A stretch of 64,000 nt of DNA from Styela clava (Eukaryota > Chordata > Ascidiacea > Stolidobranchia > Styelidae). The position numbers were made by a program, and so were the translations under genes. The notes under the pieces are model-generated. The model had not been told where the DNA came from and did not search any database. It was given only the letters and a program-made list of their open reading frames with translations. Shown piece after piece: positions 16,784 to 28,300 of the stretch. The DNA lies in NCBI RefSeq assembly GCF_964204865.1, contig NC_135254.1, forward strand, positions 16,373,001 through 16,437,000. The letters run 5' to 3'. Position 1 is the stretch's first letter. Each line of letters begins with the position of its first letter.

Positions 16784-17953
16784 TTAACTGTTGTCATTTG
16801 GCAAAAGCTGCTCGGACGTTTCTTCCCCGCTATCGGAGTAGCTGGTGGCTTTAGTAGTATGTGGCTGCTTGCCTTTAGGCTCGGTATTACGTTTTGTCAT
16901 ATCTCCGCCATCACCTTCCGGACTTCTATTCTTCTCAGCTTCTTCAGCCCTTGTTATAATATTTGTCAGCGTCTCAAGTGATTCTATGTTTTTTTTTCTT
17001 TCAGATATCTTATCAAGTATGAAACAAGTGCATTCATAGAGGGAATACGAATGACGACTGAATAACTTAATTAGAACGTAGTCATTTTCAATTGAATTTC
17101 GATTCATTTTTTCCCTGATCCCGCAAGATCCACACATCCAGATAGAGCATGCACCGTCGATAAACGTCATACAGATCATTATGGCTAGGAGGGCTAAACA
17201 TATTATGGAGTATGGAAAAAGTCTTGAGTGAAGTTCGTTAAAGCACACAAATTCGTTTGTTGGGAGTGACGAAGAAGCTTTACTATCTTTGGCATAGCAC
17301 AAAAATATATGATCAGTAGAAATGATAGTTTTGAGCCAGAATATACAGATTAGACAGAAAGTGACAATTGATCCTAATAAGCCGGAAAAATTTCTTAGGT
17401 TGTAGAAAGTTAAGATTCCCAATTTATGTGTTCTACCGTACAGCAGACCCATGACGTATCTTAGAGTTTTTGCATGACAAAGCACATTCTCAGTGATTTT
17501 TCTTGAATCGATGGTTTCTCGATATGTCGAAAAAATGTCGCAAGCTTCCTTTTTTGTCAAATGTTCCTTCCGCAGAATTTCGTCGATGCTTCTAACAGTA
17601 TGAAACCCAGATATAACGTTCGGTATAAGTTCCCACCAAGCATAAAGACAGTATATAATGGTACTTGCTAGGATTGCTGCGAGTCCGGAGTGTCGGATGA
17701 CTCCATCAACTTCGTGGAAGCAAAATTTATTGATAAAATCAGCTTGTGATCTTGACAGAGTGACGTTCCTTGACGGCTGTTTCACCGTACATGGAGTAGA
17801 ATTTGTGGTTTCGACAACATAAATCATAATGAATGATGTAATATACAAAGCTCTCATGCTGTATTGCCTCACTTTTTCCCACCATGGTTTGAATTGTGTC
17901 TCATGCAGAAGATCGGAATTCCCAATTATGTCGGAAAAACTGACCCCTGACAT
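16784..17953 (-). CDS. Four-pass membrane protein, innexin/pannexin-like, copy A (389 aa, intronless)
   Basis: Predicted segments: TM1 about 34-50, TM2 about 86-107, TM3 about 190-211, TM4 about 245-268. The first outer loop has Cys55 and Cys78 with N-glycosylation sites at Asn51 and Asn63; the second outer loop has Cys219 and Cys237. The middle cytoplasmic loop is about 75 residues and the C-terminal tail about 115, polar and partly coiled. Two cysteines per outer loop, four TMs, a long inner loop and a FVC...P motif leading into TM4 match the layout of innexin/pannexin large-pore channels. The match is by architecture, not a clear sequence signature, and the usual innexin YYQW motif is not seen. 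LRRC8-type or an unrelated tunicate family remain possible. Start: only Met with the full N-terminus, context aaaATGT. It lies upstream of truncated esterase A on the same strand and has its own stop. Confidence 0.85.
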   Translation of the reverse strand: MSGVSFSDIIGNSDLLHETQFKPWWEKVRQYSMRALYITSFIMIYVVETTNSTPCTVKQPSRNVTLSRSQADFINKFCFHEVDGVIRHSGLAAILASTIIYCLYAWWELIPNVISGFHTVRSIDEILRKEHLTKKEACDIFSTYRETIDSRKITENVLCHAKTLRYVMGLLYGRTHKLGILTFYNLRNFSGLLGSIVTFCLICIFWLKTIISTDHIFLCYAKDSKASSSLPTNEFVCFNELHSRLFPYSIICLALLAIMICMTFIDGACSIWMCGSCGIREKMNRNSIENDYVLIKLFSRHSYSLYECTCFILDKISERKKNIESLETLTNIITRAEEAEKNRSPEGDGGDMTKRNTEPKGKQPHTTKATSYSDSGEETSEQLLPNDNS

Positions 17954-18651
17954 TTTAATGCAATTTTAAATAATATTCCTAACTATATTGTTTCTGAGAT
18001 ATGTAAAAACCATAAAATGACTGTACTAATTAGGTAAGTATATAACTAACCACCCAATAGCTAAAACTGTATCGATTGCTCGCTACATTTCAGTATAACT
18101 GGAAGAACACGCTCGCCTGGAATAATTGAAGCGGAAATTTCTGACTCGTAAGTAACACAATAGCGCGTCGTGTATCCTTCGCTCTGACTCAATAGCGCGG
18201 AAAATTTCTCTAAGAAAGCTTGCGCATCGCGATGGCGCAGTGCCGGCGCGTGGTCATTTTGACAACCGGGGCAAGCTACTGCGGGACCAAGTCACCCCCA
18301 TCTACGGAGACAGGATGAGCGCTGTAAGTTCTCCCATCATTTTATGAGTATAAAAACCATTCCATCGGTAACAACCAATCGGCAAAAGCGACAATTTTTA
18401 ACGATAAGAAAGTGTCTTTAAAACCGGTCCAAGTCAAGGGATTAATAAATATAGACATAGTTTATTTTGAAACCTCTTTCAAAAGGAAAGGCAATATTTA
18501 CCCAGATAAATACAATGACATATTAACAGAAACTTCGGGAAAGCAGACAAAACCTAAAATAAGGTTTAAAACGTTCCTATGAAGAAAGGAAAGGTAATGC
18601 AAAGATAAGAACATGCGTCGCTCACTCATAGATATATATGCTGCTAGACTT

Positions 18652-21573
18652 CTACTGCTTGAACATATATGCAACACGCCGCGGTTTCTTGGAAGCAAAA
18701 TGCTTAATAACGCGCTGATTAAAGTCATGCATCCCAGAAATAACGTCTCTGTGAATGGATAAAACAGCAAAGAAATTTAATCTATCTTGCTTCATTGTGT
18801 TTCTGAGATACGTTTTAATACGCTTCAGCGTGCTGAATGTTCGCTCTGCGTCGGCGGAAGAAATAGGCGTCGTCAAAATGATGTCCAGAAATTTTGCAGA
18901 CGCCGCAAAGGTAGTTACTAGAGTGTTATCTATGAGGAAACCATAGAGCGCGCAAGTTGATGTGATGTTCAAAAAAGTTTGATTGGTGTATATACATCGC
19001 AATTCATTTTCCAATTTACCCACGTTTATCATGGGGTAAAATTTGGAGACAGTAGCCAACAAATGGATGGGAAATTGACGTGCAAATTTTGAAAAATTTT
19101 TGGGGTTCATCAAAGAGAACGCGGCAAGGTGTTCAGTGCGCAGACGATCGCCTATTTGATTCGCCAGAATGTCACAGCATTCCTTTGCAGACAAAATCGA
19201 ACGCTGCGTTGTTTGCCCGCGGCGTAAAGAAGCACTCCATGTGTCGTCGTATTTTATTGTTTCCCGGATACGAGATACAGCATCGCAGAAGTCTGAAATA
19301 CACGACTGCACAGACGCTCCATCCATTAGCCTTGACTGCAATGCGCCGTATAATACATCCACGTTATAGAATATTGTGGAGAAAAAAGCGAGAAAGAATG
19401 AAAACTCACCATTGTCTAGCAGACGCTTTAGACCTGCCGCCTCCCTCACAGAGCTTTCGTCCCAAACCGGAGAGCTCTGAATGCCATTGAAACACTCAAT
19501 GAGCTCAGACCTAATTTCGGACACGCCCTGCACCACGCGTGATTGGAAGTTCCAACGTGTTGGTGCACAAGCTGAGAGACGGCGGCTACATATCTGGCGA
19601 AGGAGGTCAGAGCGCTTCGGCGAAACGGAAAAAAATGAAGAAAACCCCGAAGCATTTGCAAAAAATATACGGACGAGAGGGGTATCAAGACACATATTTT
19701 TAATAACGAGGTTAAATTGGTGTGCATAACAATGTAAAAAATGCGCATGAGGAAAATCTTCTTTTATATAAACTTGAACACCATGTTTCGACCCACTCAT
19801 GACTGCCGCGCCGTCATAAGTTTGAGCTATCAATTTTGACTTCACGTAGTAAGGCTGTAACACTTCTTTCAGTACAGCCGATATCCCGCAAGCCGTGCGA
19901 TCAACGATTGGTACAAAGCTGTGAAATCTCTCGGTAGGTTTACCATCATTCACAAACCGAAAAATCACAGCCAGTTGGGAAACGCACGTGATGTCAGTTG
20001 TCTCGTCAGACTGAATCGAAAGGAACTGGCAATTCTCAATTTCCAGATCCAAATGTTGTAAATAAATTTTATACATTGAGTCGAGCAAATCATTTTGGAT
20101 ATCCTTAGATGTCCCTTTCGAAACAGTTGTGGCATCAAGATGATCTCTCAATACTGTATCTAGGGATGCGGTGTATTCCACCATATCCAAAAATACCCCT
20201 CTATTAGAAGAGCCAGCACGTTCATCGTGCCCACGGAGGGACAGCTCGTGACAACCAATGAACTTCAAAACATCTATCAATCGACCGAGAACATGCCAGA
20301 TTTACCGAAATATACTCGTTTCATTTGATTCCCACTCCCCTTAACTTGAACTAGATATGGGTTCTCAAGTCATTGTTGTAGTTTAGTAGCTATGAACTTT
20401 GTATTATATATATACAGATATATATTGCAAATCTCAGCATTTGTCATGTTGAAAGTAACTTTTTTTATTACGCACTTGAAATGACACTTCAACACCTAGT
20501 CACATTGTTTCTTTTTTGTTATATTGTGCAGTCCAGTGTGTCTGTACAGACGATAGAATATTATTCATCACGTTACAGCGTTACCGGTACCGTACGGTAT
20601 TTCATATTCGAGTACCGGTACGGTACTGTGCGGCAGGTTAAACATCTGCTTCAATAGATTTATGTCCTTTATACCTGTTCTTTCTTCATTGTCTCCCGTT
20701 GTCCGTCCACTACAACTGATGATTAGCATAATTTGGTTGTGATAACTGAGCCACTACAAATTCCCGAATATTTCCCCATAACACGCTTTTATTCACTGCC
20801 TGTAAGCTACGAAACGGGGAATACCCCAAATTACTATCTGATGTATTGCGTGGCTCTCAGATACACCCTAGTGTCAGGACGATTTCTCGTTAAAACCGTA
20901 TTAGTATATATTTACGGCTTAACTATTCTATGCTATATTGATCTACTAAAATTATATGTTAATTAAATAGTTGAATCTTGGGTGCCGCTGCTAGATAACC
21001 AACTTTGGTTCCCCACGGCTTCCCTTCCCCAGTAAAATTATGTTCTTGAATTCTTGCTTATTTTTTGCATCATTTATTATTTTACTGGTTGGAAAAAATA
21101 AACTTGACTATGACTATGACTTGACTATGGCGGTTTTTCTCGACGTTTTGGTTGTGCCGACGAATAGAAACCGCGCGTCCTTCATCCAACTGTGCTGCAA
21201 TATTAACATTTCCGAATGTTCGATATTTTACTGCATTGTCCAGATGCTCGATAGAAGATTGATGATCCCTGGCACGCTCGGAAAGATGTTTAAGATCTCT
21301 AAAACCAAATTTACACCAACGTGAGTCACGGGCGGTAGCAAAAAGTAGGCAATAAAAACAAAAAAGTGCATTTTTGTCCTCGCTGTAACACAACCATTCG
21401 TGTTTTTTATACCAAGTTTCTGCGCAGAATGTACGCCGACGCTTTCCTCCGTCATGGGATTGTTCCAGTGAACAATTTTTTGGTTGATAAGGCCCAAGAC
21501 GTTGTACCTCTAATTTTTGTTCCAGCGGCAGCTGCGAAAACGGAGTGCGAAGTAGTGCATCAACCTTATTCAT
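18652..21573 (-). pseudogene. hAT transposase (TTF-type zinc finger + DUF4371-like core + dimerisation domain), interrupted
   Basis: The N-terminal part (21573 down to about 21128) has the zinc-finger pattern WLCYSEDKNALFCFYCLLF...HLSERARDHQSSIEH. The core and C-terminus (about 20296 down to 18652, 542 residues) have SIQSDETTDITCVSQL, HCYAHQFNLVIK and the dimerisation motif TPISSADAERTFSTLKRI. These are the marks of the ZMYM/DUF4371-like hAT group. The two halves meet at ...VEKNRH and VLGRLIDV... across about 830 bp of unrelated DNA with stops, so the gene is broken unless that segment is removed. Within each half the frame is open, so decay is limited. Confidence 0.87.
20297..21127. mobile_element. 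About 830-bp insertion splitting the hAT 2 transposase
   Basis: The insert separates adjacent transposase codons. It contains a short inverted motif (accggtaccgtacggt near 20580-20640) and ends with tgactatgac-type short repeats (about 21105-21127), as in retroposon tails. The borders share only atgcc/atggc, so the target duplication is doubtful. No coding content recognised. Confidence 0.5.
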
Positions 21574-23379
21574 TATGAGGTCTAAGGCTAAGAAATGCGA
21601 AGCCGGAAAGAAGTGAGGTGCTCAAAAGGAATGTGGAAAATCGAAAGCAAATGTACTAAAGGTCTCTAACTGATTCATATAGCGAAACAAGCGACAAAAA
21701 CGAAGGCGAGGAAACTATCAACTCTTCAAGCAACCAACGAACGAGAAGGAATGCGTGAATATGTCAACACGTTGTTGTAAGAAACGTCGGCATTGTGTCG
21801 TCATAATTTCGGGGCTAGCCCCGATCGGCCCCGATGATTTAGTAAAAGAAACAGAAAACAAACGAGACAAACGCGGCGAGTGGAAGATAAAAGAGAGAAT
21901 ACGATATACAATGAGCAACCGGGGCAAAATCGGCGTCGCCCCGTCGACGTTCGGCGAAGGCTTTGCGAGCGAAAAATGAACCATGTCGGGAGAATATGGC
22001 TAGTGTAGAGAGTCTGTGCAACCGATATTGAGGTATTTTTCGAATATTTTTTATTATACCGAAAAAACAACAGGGGCATTGCCACGGTTGGCCTTATTGA
22101 CGCGCCGCCACTGCATGACGTCAAAGTTACAAGAGGGATATGGACAATGCTTAAGTGAGGTGACATGCGGTGGCAAAACATTGGCGGTTTAGCCAACTCG
22201 CACGGCATTTTAGGTCTAACTCTAGTCACAGTTATCGCTATGTCACCTTGTTACTAATCCCATAAACCAAAATGGTTTTGGTAATAAAACTTACCCCAGG
22301 CTGTCTGTCAACTTTTATTAAGCCTGTTAAGCAGCGTAAGAGATTTTTTACAACACAATATATTGCGATGAATAGCCTGTATAATAATTCACGTTCTTGG
22401 ATAACGGATGGCGAAAGTTATTCAAAATAAACTACCATTGTGTTGGACAACGAAACTTGACAAGTTGACGGCGCTTGTTGAATGCTCGTCATCCTCTCAC
22501 ATGCCGGTAAAATAAACATCGCGAGCTTACGAATGTTTATTTACCTTCTCCATCAACTGAAATGAAAATACGGACCTTTCCGGGAGGTTTGGAAAACGCG
22601 AATACCATTCCACGTAGCGTATTTATGATATCCCCCATCTTTGGTTTAGTAATAATTTGTAACATTTTTGTTCCCTTTCCGAGACCTGGCGTGTTTGTGT
22701 TTATATATCCGTTTCGTTTCGATAAATTGACTTTTGTAAAAGCAATGACCCGTTCAATAATGTCACGGTAATAATATGATGTATTATATTTACCACTGGA
22801 TAGTTTAGATTTGGACGACCATTCTGGAACAAAATATCCGAGTGTGATTATGATGTTTTGCGAATAGTGGTGGTCCCGTGTACAGGAGGTAAGACATTAA
22901 AAAATTATGGTTCACCGAAGTACATGTAAGAGCTTCTCTGTTTGATGATCCAATTTTATCATATTAAACATAAAGTTAGCTGATTAGTTTATAGGTATTT
23001 TTCCTTATAAATATTCCCAAGGTTTTGGAGTTACTTTTTATTCAAACCGAACAATAGCCAAGCTATAAGGGTGTAATCCCTCGTGCATTGATTTTCCAAT
23101 CCTCGAAGCGGTGGGAGCTCTTGGACTTCAAGAGCTTAAAGCATAACTAAGTTACCACAGTGTCACCTGGGCCATCGTGCACACAAATATTGCTCTCAGA
23201 TGACTTTATGGACAAATAGGATAATATTGAAATATCACAGATGACTAAAATCAGGATTTATCAATCATCCCAAGATTCCCAAAACGTGATACTTTTATTT
23301 GAATCTATGACGTAACGTACAATGGTTTACGTATATACGTTTACGTATATATATATATACTAAATATGGATCTTATACA

Positions 23380-24490
23380 CCGTAAGTCAAATGGGTTGTC
23401 TTAATAACTTACTAATATCGTAATATACTATACGCTATAAATTATTCTCCTTGCATATACTTACCTGGCACCATCCTCTTTCCCCAACACCCGTATGCTA
23501 GTTCACTATATTAAGTATACTGAGTAGCTAAATATGGAGATCCCAACAGTGTACTATATCAATTATGCTGAGTGACTAAATATAGATATCCCCAACAAGC
23601 ATATACGGAAACCAGCTATGTACACTTGATTTCTATTTCGCGGTTTAAGTCATTTCCTACATTGCAGCCAGGACCCTTAAATGAACTTAGGCGATACCAT
23701 AGTCGGAGTTACGGGATAACAGCATGAAATTGTTTAATTTTCTTTTTAATTGTCACTCACTACACTGTGGGGTATCTATTGATTTTAAATCAAATTTAGC
23801 TTTCCTTTTGTTCTGGCACTGTCCCAATTTTATTTATATCTCTCTTTCGCAAACAGACCCAATATTTGAAACCAATATTTATGTGCATGCAATTGCGTTT
23901 CTTGTTATAGTTGTAAAATGCTTGTCTGAAGAAGTCTGACCTCGGCCAGGCGAAACGTTACAGAAATATATTTGTGTTCGTGTGCAGCAGGACTCTTGAA
24001 TTGAATAGAATGGCCATTACACTTACATTTGCTACAGCATCCTTGCGTAATACGCATACGGATCCACCTGCGCAAAGGCATAGAGAGCAAGGAAAGGTAG
24101 TTAGTTTCACGCAACCTCAACTGTTATACGAAGACAGCTACTAATATTGTAATATAACAATAACTTAATGACCCCCGTTAGCTATAGTAAATATGAGTTA
24201 TGTACCATAAGTGAAATATGGTTCCAAATAAGTCACTGACATCGTAATATAACATAAGCTATAAATAATTCCCTCTAGTTATACAATCGGTCAACTAAAT
24301 GATCCCACTTAATAAGTAAAAAATACCGACCTCGCTACAACCTACCTGACCCAATCCTCTCGAACACTGTATAGTAGTTGAAATACGGACCCCGCTCCAA
24401 CATACCTGTCACCCACCTTCTCAAACACCGTATGGTAGTTGAAAATACGGACCCCGCCTCCACTTACCTGGCACCGTCCACTCCCCAAAT
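23380..24490. repeat. Degenerate minisatellite-like repeats, copy A
   Basis: Repeated units of about 60-80 bp share acctggcaccatcctct, an 'aacacccgtatg.tagtt' part and 'aatacggaccccgc'. The clearest run is 24340-24480. The same array is in Y_B at about 44420-45515, so it predates the duplication. Confidence 0.6.
23926..23956 (+). other. Hammerhead-like core motif (ctgaaga-stem-gaaac), copy A
   Basis: CTGAAGA, then a hairpin-forming stretch, then GAAAC, as in the core of a hammerhead ribozyme. In copy A one stem position is an A-C mismatch; in copy B (44961-44991) it is A-U and the stem is longer. Stems I and III are not convincing. Such sequences often mark Penelope-like or related retroelements. 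Confidence 0.3.
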
Positions 24491-25352
24491 GCTTGAACAT
24501 TGAGCAATAAATACGTGTTAAAATCCAAGGCAGACCCGTAGTGTTATCCCACTAGGGTTATCTGACTAAATGCACTCTAATGTAGAGCACGATGGTGAAT
24601 ATTATTTTTGTTCAATATTGGATTTAATTGTGGTTGTATATACATTATCGAAATAAAAAAAAATAAAAAATTACATAATTTTTCATATTGTCAATTGTTT
24701 TATTGGAGTTCATGATCATTAGCGTAATGAATACATTGTAAACACACTAGATTATGTCACCTCACGGAAATCGCAATAATATGGTCATTTGGCATTATTC
24801 AATTTGCGATGAGGTATTGCAGATCTGATCGTGACAATGCAAAACATTTAGGCATTCCTTTAACCTTATAAATTTCGTATCGCGTTGGTCGATCTCGCAA
24901 TATAGGTTTTGTTTTGCTTCAGTCACCATTCTTCTTAATTTTATTAAATGAATGTCGTCTTCGACGCAAGGTTTTTGAACCAGGGTTTTGTTTATCTAGA
25001 CTGGCGCGCCATGTAAGTGTGACGTAAAAAGTTAATTTTATGAACAATATTTACAGTGTTACAAAAGCAAAAGTGGAAAAAAATGAGTCTCGCACCAAAA
25101 CTAAATTTAATCGCAATCTCAACAAATTCCTTGAGCTATTTTTAGCTGAAACATCAAAAAATGGTTTTAGTTTAGTTTTAGCAGCATCAGGCGGGCCAGA
25201 TTGTATTACCTAACGGGCCGGATTTGGCCCGCTGGACATAGTTTGCCCATGTCAGCTTTAATGTCACCATGTGCCAATTCCTAGGCACGAAAATAATGCA
25301 ATTTTTCTTTTTGCAGTGTATTTACATGAAAATTGCAATGACGACGTGAGAT

Positions 25353-28300
25353 ATGAATAACTCCGGATCAAAGTTAGTGTTTATCTTGTTTCTGTTGGCT
25401 GTTTTGTCGTCTGCTGCGGCGTTTAACGTGGACATTTCTTCAAATCACATTGATATCATTTCGTCGCCTGATGTAAACACAAAACTTTTAACAGTTCCAC
25501 TAAGTAGTAATATTTCCGATACAACTTCGTATTTTGGATATACTGTTGGAATTAACATGGTCGACATAAATAATATAACAAAGGCAAGGTAGGAGTCAGT
25601 TTAATTTGATTTCTATTCTCTAATTCGTGTACTCCATAGTGCGTGTTCCAGGTTAGGGTTATTCCGATTTGCCTCATTTTAGTTCCAATTCGAGTTAATG
25701 AACTGTCTGTGTTAGCAAAGTTAATATACCCTTTGCCCATAGGTTTCAATCCCTTTACACAACTTGATGTAAAGTAGCCGAACAAAATTAGTTACCTTGG
25801 TTTTGGTACACACACTTTTGGAGCGCTAAATTCCTAGTAATGTTTAGGATTTAATTTCCCTGCGCTTGTAAAAGACTTCCTGCTGTTAATTTGACTTAAT
25901 GCTGTTAATAAAAATTTATCGGGAGAGATCTATATTTCTATATAGACTGATTTTTGAACTGGTAGGATGAATTTCGCAATTGTTGAAGCAATAATAACAA
26001 AGTGCAATACTTATAAAGTTTAAGGGGATAAGTAAATAAATAAACGTAACACTTTGTAATCAACGATATTGATTTTTATTTTATATTTATAAAATATAGT
26101 ATCAATTATATTAAGTTCGTATCAGAAAATATTAATCTATCAGTCTGGATTAATTTGTCGAGACGATCAAACCGTGCCTCCCAGTTGTAGCATGTCCACA
26201 TATCAGTTCTTCTCAGCCTGAATTCTGATATAACAAAAATCCGATATACTCGGACAAAATATCCGCAGCAGTAGCAATGAAATCAGGTGATAAAAAAGGT
26301 ATTGACTTTGTTTGCTCAAATGCCTAATCCATTCCAATAATATAATTCACAGATTGCTCGTAGGATCACCACTGCACAGAGCAACAAATCGATCTTCAGT
26401 TCATCCGCACATTGAAAAAAGTAATTTAATATTCAACGTATACTTTTAAAGTCGAATTGATGTTTTACATCGGTCCTTTTTGGTCAGTCAGTTATAATCG
26501 ATTAGCAGATATTCTTAACAGACGACCTACCCGGTCCGGAGTCAACGTTAATTCATCTAAAATTCTGCTGTTTGAAATTCCTATCAAAATATCATTTATT
26601 AGATTTTTTTGGCAAAAATTGATACTTTGTGGTATTAATCAACTATCCGTTCACGCCACCTTAGTTTCCTCTTTTCCACCAAAATAAATGAATATGATAA
26701 TCCTAAAACTATATCATTTTTTTTTCAATCTGTTTTGTTTTAAGAGCCGGAAGGAGGAATTTATGAATGCCAAATTGAAAACATTTTCATAATTGAAAAA
26801 AATGATTCCGAAATATCTTCACTCTGCGTGCCAATTCATCCAGAAAAACGACTCCCCGGCGATGTATTTGGAAAAAGTGTTTCTTCAAATCCTGATGGAG
26901 ATATGACGGTATTTACCAACATTGGATTTTTAATCTGAGTTATTCTGATACCATCTAAAACCAGACTTCTTTTTAACGTTTATAGATATATATTGATATA
27001 TTATTTACATATATATATATCATTTTATAGCCAACTCAAAACTATCGAACCTGTCACTATAATATGCCAGCACTTAGGTTTAGATGAATTTTCAATAGTT
27101 AACTGAAATGTTTCTTTTTCGCAGGCTTGCTCTGCAACGAGAGGAAAGAACTGCTCTTCTGCAATTCATTTACCGGGGTTTTGTTATAGAAGTTCTGATT
27201 TTGGAAAGACGTGGAATATGGATAAACGGTCAAGAAATGCAGGTAAAACAATTTGATAATATGAAAATATTTTTCACTCCTAATTAATATCAGCATAAAA
27301 AGTATGGATTATTTTTGCAGCTTGCGGTGTGGAAACAGTCGACGTCATGTTCGTTCTTGATGGTTCGGCTTCAGTAGTCGGTCACTTTCAAAAGATTAAA
27401 GATTTTGCAACGAATATCACGGCCTTGCTTGACATAGAAAAGGGCACAATACACGTTGGAGTCATTCAGTATTCAACGTATATATGGAAAAGGTACATAG
27501 ATTCATTTTATATAGAGATAAACTATGCTGTACTTTCTGACTCGGTATAGTCAGGTCGATTAGGCTTTAAAATGTTGGCAGTTTCGGACACAAAAGTTCA
27601 CAATATTGCATTCTACATTCAATTTCTCAGGTGTGTATTAAGACCGCTGAACGTTTAATCTTGACTGGTTTTTGGTTTTTGATAATAAGTGTTTCATTTA
27701 CAGTTTTCATTTTAATGTGGTTTTATCATTTATATTCAAACAGACCCCAGCATCGAAAGAATTACATCAAAACCGAATTAAAACTAGGAGAGTTTCAAAA
27801 TTTGGAAGATTTTCAAGCAAGTATATTTATGCAATCTAACTAAAATTATAGACTACTGACACAACTCCAATACATCGCTGATTTCGAACGAATAATTGTT
27901 GGGCAATGGTTTGTCATATGGTCTTCTTGAACTGGTAAGTAATTCTTGTACCCAAACTGAGACCGAACGAAAGACCTATCGCGAAATTCTATGCTGGAAT
28001 TGTATCAAGCTTGATGAATCAATGGATTTTCCAATAGAATTTCAGCTTTATGTATAATGGGGATCAATAGTAATTCAATATATAATCTATTTCCAGGAAG
28101 CCATGTCGCATGTAAATATTAGCATGGGTAGCACAATGACAGGTGCTGCATTAAAAAAAGTCGTTGACGATTTCACACAATCTGAAAGATATAACTCTTC
28201 GACCAATAAGCAAGTTATGATACTTCTTACCGACGGGCGGTAAGAAAAATTTTTGTTCTTTGTAATAAACTCTGATATTGCGGAATAATGTATAAAAATC

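Larger units (their letters stand above)
18238..22113 (-). mobile_element. hAT element 2 (about 3.9 kb), autonomous type, in Y_A only
   Basis: Ends cagtgccggcgcgt and (reverse complement of right end) cagtggcggcgcgt form 14-bp inverted repeats with one mismatch. Y_B has the empty site gcgcatcgcgacgacgtcaaag near 43142-43163. The flanks can be read as a decayed 8-bp duplication of cgacgacg with CpG changes, but it is not perfect. It carries a nearly full transposase on the - strand split by a nested insertion. It lies about 280 bp upstream of the copy A membrane-protein start, moving that gene's distal upstream region about 3.9 kb away. Confidence 0.88.
22114..25352. other. Intergenic region between membrane protein A and integrin A
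   Basis: No gene recognised. It contains the minisatellite-like stretch 23380-24490, the ribozyme-like motif at 23926, and near 25180-25250 a 'gggccggatttggcccgc' sequence like another hAT end that is missing from copy B. Confidence 0.5.

Noticed and set aside
19080-19490. 136-residue + strand frame
   Set aside because: Shadow of the hAT transposase on the opposite strand.
21801-22229. 142-residue - strand frame at the right end of hAT 2
   Set aside because: It crosses the transposon end into flanking DNA and is not shared in full with copy B.
22562-22771. Conserved small frames on both strands in both Y copies
   Set aside because: The - strand frame has a stop in copy B and neither frame resembles a known protein; conservation is explained by the recent duplication.
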